DNA from: Bacillota bacterium
GTDB lineage: Bacteria > Bacillota > Bacilli > Thermoactinomycetales > DSM-44946
NCBI GenBank assembly: GCA_021793745.1
Contig: JAJYSD010000018.1
Coordinates: forward strand, 1 to 9,503
Direction: 5' to 3'
DNA: 9,503 nt
A model generated the notes under the pieces. It saw only the letters and a program-made list of their open reading frames with translations. It had not been told where the DNA came from and searched no databases. A program made the position numbers and the translations under genes. Below are positions 5,077 through 9,503 of the stretch, piece by piece (the stretch's first letter is position 1; each line of letters starts with the position of its first letter).

Positions 5077-7338
5077 TTAGGCCCGCTTCCTTTTCCGCTT
5101 CCCCTTTTTCCCCTTGTGCTTTCCGCCTCCATTTCGCTCCCGCGGGTGCGCTTTCTCGCCTTCCCTTTGCCCCCGCCTCCCTTTTTTAGCGGGCTCCTCC
5201 TCCGTCTCTTCCTCGGAGACCAGCTCAAAGTCCACTTTGTGCTCGTCGATATTGACACCGGTCACCCGCACCCTCACCCGGTCTCCGATCCGGTACACCT
5301 TTCCGGTCCGCTCTCCGTACAGACTGTAGGTATCCTCATCGTAATAGTAATAGTCGTCGTTCATGTAACTGACATGAACCATACCTTCGACGGTGTTTTC
5401 CAGTTCAACAAAAATTCCGAAGGAGGTGACGCTGCTGATCAGCCCCTCAAATTCCTCCCCGATGCGGTCCATCATGTATTCGGCCTTCTTCAGATCATCC
5501 GTCTCCCGCTCCGCCTCGATGGCGATCCGCTCCCGCTGGGATGCCTGGTCGGCGGTCTCCGGCAGCTGGGCGTTCAGCTGATCGATCCGCTGCGGCGACA
5601 GGTATCCCTCCGTCAACACCTCCCGGATGATCCGGTGAATCATCAGATCGGGGTACCGGCGGATCGGCGACGTGAAATGGGTATAAAACTTGGCCGCCAA
5701 ACCGAAGTGGCCCAGGCACTCGGCCGCATAGCGGGCCTGCTTCATCGAGCGGAGCATCACCGTGCTGATCAGGGTTTCCTCCGGCTTGCCCTCGATTTCC
5801 TCCAGCAGCTGTTGCAGGGCCCGGGGACGGACCTTGTCCGCCTGGCCCCGGATCGAGTAGCCGAAGTGGGTGATAAACTCGAAAAAGGACTGCAGCTTCT
5901 CCGTATCCGGTTTTTCGTGGATCCGGTAGAGGAAGGGGAGCTCCGCCCGGGCAAAGTGGGCGGCGACCGTTTCGTTGGCCGCAAGCATGAACTCCTCAAT
6001 CAACGACTCGGCGATGGTTCGCGGCCGGCGGACGATCTTCACCGGCTTGCCCTGCTCATCCACGAGGATCTTCGCTTCGCTGAAGTTGAAGTCGATGGCC
6101 CCTCGATTCATCCGCCGCCGACGAAGGGTTTTGGCCAGGTCGGCCATCAGCCGAAACATGTCGACGAGGGGCTCGTAGCGGCGGATCAGCTCCGGATCTT
6201 CATCCACCAGGATGCGCTTCACCGCATCGTAGGTCATCCGCTCCCGGCTGCGGATCACGCTGGGATAAATATCGTAATCCACCAGGTCCCCCTGCTCACT
6301 GATCTCCATGTCGCAGGTGAGGGTGAGCCGGTCCACCCGGGGATTGAGACTGCAGATCCCGTTGGAAAGCCGCGGGGGAAGCATCGGGATGACCCGGTCC
6401 ACCAGATAGACGCTGCAGCCGCGCTTGTAGGCTTCCCGATCCAGAGCGCTCCCTTCCTTCACATAGTAGCTCACATCGGCGATGTGCACCCCGAGGCGAA
6501 AGTGGCCGTTAGGGAGCCGCTCCACGGAAACGGCATCGTCCAGATCCTTCGCATCCTCCCCGTCGATGGTGACCAGGGTCCGCTCCCGCAAGTCGCGGCG
6601 CCCTTCCAGCTCCTTCGGATCGATGGTTTCGGGGATCTGGTCCGCTTCCTGCAGCACCTCTTCGGGAAACGCCTCCGGGAGCTGATATTTGCGGATGATG
6701 GACAGGATGTCGACGCCCGGATCCCCCTTGTGTCCCAGGACCTCCGTCACCACTCCCTCGGCGCTGTGGCGGGCATCGGGGTAGTGGTGCAGCTGAACCA
6801 CCACCTTCTGCCCTTCCTTCGCACCATTCCGCCCCTCCGGAGGAATGAAGATATCCGCCGGGAGCCTGCGGTCATCGGGAATGACGAAGCCGAAATGGCG
6901 GGACGGGGACGTGAAAGTTCCGACAACAAAGGTGCGTCCCCGCTTGAGAATGCGGACGACTTCCCCTTCCGGACGGAGGCCGTTCCGCTTTCCCCCCTGC
7001 AGACGGGCCAGGACGCGATCTCCATCCATCGCACCGTTCAAATCATTGGGGTGGACAAAAACATCCGGTTTTCCGGGAATATCCGGAACGACAAAGCCGA
7101 ACCCCTTGGGATGTCCCTGCAGGGTCCCCCGCACGAGATTGAGCCGTTCCGGCACCCCGTACCGCTTCGTCCGGGTGCGCACAATCTGCCCTTCGGCCTC
7201 CATCCCGGCGAGCAGGCGTTGAAATTGTTCCCGTTCGGCTTCTTCTTCGATTCCGAAGGTTTCCAGCAGCTCCTGCAGCGTCATCGGTTTATAAGCCTGT
7301 TTTTGCATAAAGCGAAGAATTTCCTGTTCCTGGATCAC
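5077..7338 (-). CDS. rnr: Ribonuclease R (RNB family 3'-5' exoribonuclease)
   Basis: RNase R is a processive 3'-to-5' exoribonuclease that degrades structured RNA and helps remove non-stop mRNA during trans-translation. The protein has 753 residues. In order it shows an N-terminal winged-helix region (about 1-60), two cold-shock/OB domains (about 65-200, with '[12 protein letters not shown]' and 'RHFGFVIPD'), the RNB catalytic domain, an S1 domain (about 626-708, '[19 protein letters not shown]') and a basic tail (709-753). The active-site motif '[12 protein letters not shown]' gives Asp259, Asp265, Asp267 and Asp268 as magnesium ligands; by spacing, Asp267 matches the catalytic Asp280 of E. 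coli. The start is a GTG at 7338, 8 bases after AGAGGAG. That site lies inside the end of the esterase gene, whose stop is 1 base away, so translation is probably coupled. Confidence 0.97.
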   Translation of the reverse strand: MIQEQEILRFMQKQAYKPMTLQELLETFGIEEEAEREQFQRLLAGMEAEGQIVRTRTKRYGVPERLNLVRGTLQGHPKGFGFVVPDIPGKPDVFVHPNDLNGAMDGDRVLARLQGGKRNGLRPEGEVVRILKRGRTFVVGTFTSPSRHFGFVIPDDRRLPADIFIPPEGRNGAKEGQKVVVQLHHYPDARHSAEGVVTEVLGHKGDPGVDILSIIRKYQLPEAFPEEVLQEADQIPETIDPKELEGRRDLRERTLVTIDGEDAKDLDDAVSVERLPNGHFRLGVHIADVSYYVKEGSALDREAYKRGCSVYLVDRVIPMLPPRLSNGICSLNPRVDRLTLTCDMEISEQGDLVDYDIYPSVIRSRERMTYDAVKRILVDEDPELIRRYEPLVDMFRLMADLAKTLRRRRMNRGAIDFNFSEAKILVDEQGKPVKIVRRPRTIAESLIEEFMLAANETVAAHFARAELPFLYRIHEKPDTEKLQSFFEFITHFGYSIRGQADKVRPRALQQLLEEIEGKPEETLISTVMLRSMKQARYAAECLGHFGLAAKFYTHFTSPIRRYPDLMIHRIIREVLTEGYLSPQRIDQLNAQLPETADQASQRERIAIEAERETDDLKKAEYMMDRIGEEFEGLISSVTSFGIFVELENTVEGMVHVSYMNDDYYYYDEDTYSLYGERTGKVYRIGDRVRVRVTGVNIDEHKVDFELVSEEETEEEPAKKGRRGQREGEKAHPRERNGGGKHKGKKGKRKRKRA

Positions 7339-7339
7339 C

Positions 7340-8110
7340 CTACTTCTCCTCTCTGAATTCCTCTCGCATCACACGCCGGATAAAGCTTTCCACATCCGAA
7401 AAAAGCTGTTCCCTCTCCCGATCCAGAGTGATGATGTGGCTCGAGTTCGCGTAAGCTTTGAACTCCTTGTCCGCTGAGCCGAGGTGCTCCAGGATGTATC
7501 GGGCACTGGTCGGATCAACGGTTTCATCCCTTTCGGATTGAATCACCAAGGAGGGAACGGTGATTTCCGACAACCGACGGCGGACATGGCGAATCAATCG
7601 CAGGAGATGGCCGACGGAGACGAGGGGCATCCGGTCATAGGGCACCAGGTGATCCTCGATGTGGGGCGCCTTTTGCTCTCGCCGCGGGAGAAAGGGCCTG
7701 AAAAATCGGAGCAGAGGGGCAAAATAGGCCCGCCGCTCCCTCAGCCATATGGGGGCGCACATGGAGATCACCCCGCCCAGGGGGCGCTGACGGGCAAGAT
7801 CGAGGACCAAAAGTCCCCCCATCGACAGACCGGCGGCAAACACCCGGCGAACATCCGCCTCCCGGCGCAACCGGTCATAAGCCTCCAATACGCTGTTTCG
7901 CCAGTCGACCCAGGTGGTCCCGGCCAACTCCTCCGGACTGGTCCCGTGCCCCTTCAACAGGGGAGCGTGGACGGCAAATCCCCGTTTCCGGAAATAGTCC
8001 CCCATCGGCCGCAGCTCCGCCGGAGAACCGGTGAATCCGTGCACCAGCAACAATCCGTTCTCCCCACCTGGATAAAAAAAGGGTTCCGGTGAACGTTGAA
8101 TGATTTTCAT
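7340..8110 (-). CDS. est: Carboxylesterase, alpha/beta hydrolase (YvaK/Est30 type)
   Basis: This is a cytoplasmic alpha/beta hydrolase of 256 residues that cleaves short-chain carboxylic esters or monoacylglycerols. The oxyanion-hole segment 'LLVHGFTGSP' is at 21-30, and the nucleophile elbow 'GLSMGG' at 94-99 gives Ser96. The acid Asp195 is in 'SERDETVDP', and His225 is in 'SSHIITLD'. This Ser/Asp/His spacing equals that of Geobacillus Est30 (94/193/223) shifted by two. There is no signal peptide. The start is the ATG at 8110, with GGAGG 6 bases upstream. The gene opens an operon with rnr and smpB behind its own promoter, as yvaK does in Bacillus. The natural substrate and the reason for its link to RNA decay genes are unknown. 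Confidence 0.95.
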   Translation of the reverse strand: MKIIQRSPEPFFYPGGENGLLLVHGFTGSPAELRPMGDYFRKRGFAVHAPLLKGHGTSPEELAGTTWVDWRNSVLEAYDRLRREADVRRVFAAGLSMGGLLVLDLARQRPLGGVISMCAPIWLRERRAYFAPLLRFFRPFLPRREQKAPHIEDHLVPYDRMPLVSVGHLLRLIRHVRRRLSEITVPSLVIQSERDETVDPTSARYILEHLGSADKEFKAYANSSHIITLDREREQLFSDVESFIRRVMREEFREEK

Positions 8111-8116
8111 GGACCG

Positions 8117-8217
8117 CCTCCGCTTGTGGCTTTATTATTTTCCCCAAAAATTGTTAGGATCTATTCAGTCAAGGAGGTAGCGGATCGACCCGACAGCCCG
8201 ACGTCCTCCCGTAGCCT
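8117..8217 (-). promoter_or_regulatory. Structured leader of the est-rnr-smpB operon
   Basis: About 107 bases separate the predicted transcription start from the esterase ATG. The leader has one CCTCC (minus strand, 8177-8173) that could pair either with an upstream GGAGG (8209-8205) or with the ribosome binding site GGAGG (8121-8117). The pairings exclude each other. Each is short, so a regulatory role is speculative, and I saw no T-box or known riboswitch signature. Confidence 0.25.
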
Positions 8218-8223
8218 TGGACA

Positions 8224-8253
8224 ATTTTACCATAGCACAGAAGGCCGTGGAAA
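8224..8253 (-). promoter_or_regulatory. Extended -10 promoter of the est-rnr-smpB operon
   Basis: On the minus strand the -10 box TAAAAT (8229-8224) is preceded directly by TGG, an extended -10 signal. A weaker -35 match, TTTCCA (8253-8248), lies 18 bases upstream. Transcription would start near 8217. The position after two terminator-like hairpins fits a separate operon from secG. Confidence 0.6.
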
Positions 8254-8283
8254 TGAAAGGGACAAGCGATCACCCCGATGAAA

Positions 8284-8339
8284 GGGAAAACGAAAAGAGG
8301 GTGTGCCGTCCCATGCCTAGCATGTGCCACGGCACACCC
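8284..8339 (-). terminator. Large hairpin with T-rich tail between secG and est
   Basis: An 11-bp perfect outer stem (GGGTGTGCCGT with ACGGCACACCC) encloses an inner CATGC/GCATG stem with a 3-base loop. On the minus strand it is followed by TCTTTTCGTTTTCCC. It lies 45 bases past the first secG terminator and looks like a second, back-up terminator. The interrupted T tract and the branched form make this less certain. Confidence 0.6.
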
Positions 8340-8370
8340 CTTCGCCCGCCCGATACTTCCGCGAACGGCT

Positions 8371-8408
8371 GAAGAAAAAGCAAAAACAGCAAGGTTCCCC
8401 TCGCTGTT
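8371..8408 (-). terminator. Rho-independent terminator of secG
   Basis: AACAGCGAGG and CCTTGCTGTT pair over 10 positions (one G-U) around a GGAA tetraloop of the stable GNRA class. TTTGCTTTTTCTTC follows on the minus strand. It starts 8 bases after the secG stop codon. Confidence 0.85.
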
Positions 8409-8416
8409 TGCAGACT

Positions 8417-8650
8417 TCACTTGACGAAATATCCGACCAGCAGCGTCAGCAAAATAAACAGGGTGGCCAACACGACCGTGATCCGGTGCAACAGGGCATC
8501 GATCCCCCGCGCCTTGGCTTTCCCCATCAGGTGTTCGGCACCGCCGGCAATCGCCCCGGACAGCCCGGCGCTTTTTCCCGACTGCAACAGAACGACCACG
8601 ATCAATCCAACGCTGACGATCGCCAATAAGATCTTGGCCGCCAATTCCAC
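8417..8650 (-). CDS. secG: Protein-export translocase subunit SecG
   Basis: SecG is the small accessory subunit of the SecYEG channel and helps SecA-driven export. The protein has 77 residues, the normal size for Bacillales. It shows two membrane helices (about 6-23, 'ILLAIVSVGLIVVVLLQ', and about 55-74, 'ITVVLATLFILLTLLVGYF') joined by the conserved loop 'SGKSAGLSGAIAGGAEHLMG'. The start is the GTG at 8650 (V-E-L-A-A-K), 7 bases after GGAGGTGG. The frame is open to 8722 but crosses the predicted promoter. It lies downstream of enolase, as in Bacillus, with its own promoter and terminator. Confidence 0.96.
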   Translation of the reverse strand: MELAAKILLAIVSVGLIVVVLLQSGKSAGLSGAIAGGAEHLMGKAKARGIDALLHRITVVLATLFILLTLLVGYFVK

Positions 8651-8686
8651 GGTATATCCACCTCCGCCCACACTTCCACTGGAGTA

Positions 8687-8716
8687 AATGTAGCATAAAC
8701 CGCCCCGGGCTTGCAA
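8687..8716 (-). promoter_or_regulatory. Promoter of secG
   Basis: On the minus strand TTGCAA (8716-8711) and TACATT (8692-8687) are 18 bases apart. TGC lies directly upstream of the -10 box as an extended -10 element. Each hexamer matches 4 of 6 consensus bases. It sits between the eno terminator and the secG ribosome binding site. Confidence 0.5.
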
Positions 8717-8824
8717 CCGCAAAAAATCACGGGCCCAGCCGTTTCCAGGGCTATCGGCAAGCCTTTTCCTCCCGCAGGATGTTGAAAAAAGCGCTAAGCC
8801 GCCCTCCGCCGGGATCCCCGACGG

Positions 8825-8853
8825 AAAAGGGGAGGCACTTCAGGTGCCTCCCC
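8825..8853 (-). terminator. Rho-independent terminator of eno
   Basis: GGGGAGGCAC and GTGCCTCCCC form a perfect 10-bp stem with a 5-base loop, followed on the minus strand by TTTTCC. It begins 26 bases after the enolase stop codon and should end the glycolytic transcript. Confidence 0.88.
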
Positions 8854-8879
8854 CTGTGAATCCGCAGGCGTTTTCCGGT

Positions 8880-9503
<624 letters not shown>

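Noticed and set aside
4067..5080. A 337-codon plus-strand open frame over ssrA and smpB
   Set aside because: It runs antisense through the whole tmRNA and SmpB genes, both unmistakable, and has no coding-like motifs of its own.
5050..7356. A 768-codon open frame on the plus strand opposite rnr
   Set aside because: It is the antisense shadow of RNase R in GC-rich DNA. Its product is low in recognisable motifs, has no ribosome binding site, and the minus strand has a complete enzyme with all catalytic residues.
8171..8190. AAGGAGGTAGCGG on the plus strand as a ribosome binding site for a plus-strand gene
   Set aside because: No start codon lies at a usable distance and no coding-like frame follows. 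The bases are explained as leader sequence of the minus-strand operon.
8169..8696. A 175-codon minus-strand open frame over secG and its terminators
   Set aside because: It is out of frame with SecG, runs through two terminator hairpins, and resembles no family I know.

Overview
The window looks like chromosome from a moderately GC-rich member of the Bacillales. A thermophilic or Thermoactinomycetaceae-like lineage is my inference. The evidence is the Bacillus-type order eno, secG, carboxylesterase, rnr, smpB, ssrA, strong AGGAGG-type ribosome binding sites, frequent GTG starts (permease, smpB, rnr, secG), and a tmRNA tag (GKQENYALAA) close to the Geobacillus-type tag. Every supported gene lies on the minus strand, so transcription runs from high to low coordinates.

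Right part (8880-9503 down to 3928). The window opens inside the enolase gene, which closes with a strong terminator. secG follows with its own promoter and terminator. After a second, larger hairpin and a new extended -10 promoter comes an operon of a small alpha/beta-hydrolase carboxylesterase (YvaK/Est30 type), RNase R and SmpB. Directly behind it, from a near-consensus sigma-A promoter, lie the tmRNA gene (ssrA) and a tRNA-Thr(CGT). They are 19 bases apart and share one 15-bp-stem terminator. SmpB, tmRNA and RNase R together form the trans-translation module: SmpB and tmRNA rescue stalled ribosomes, and RNase R degrades the non-stop mRNA.

Middle (about 3460-3930). No intact gene is visible. 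The minus strand carries what looks like the frameshifted, N-terminally truncated remnant of a small membrane protein, just past the tRNA terminator.

Left part (3460 down to 1). A sugar-uptake operon begins with a textbook sigma-A promoter and two small palindromes. It encodes a GntR/FadR-type (FCD) regulator, a lipoprotein solute-binding protein, and two CUT1-family ABC permeases, the second cut off by the window edge. The binding protein and first permease resemble the YesO/YesP group (pectin or rhamnogalacturonan oligosaccharides in Bacillus), but the substrate is not proven. No ATPase is present in the window. A perfect 11-bp hairpin separates the binding-protein and permease genes.

I found no previously undescribed system. 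The genes are known families in a mostly conserved layout. The items most worth checking are the tmRNA-tRNA co-transcription, the intercistronic hairpin, the regulator's operator, and the decayed gene next to the tRNA.
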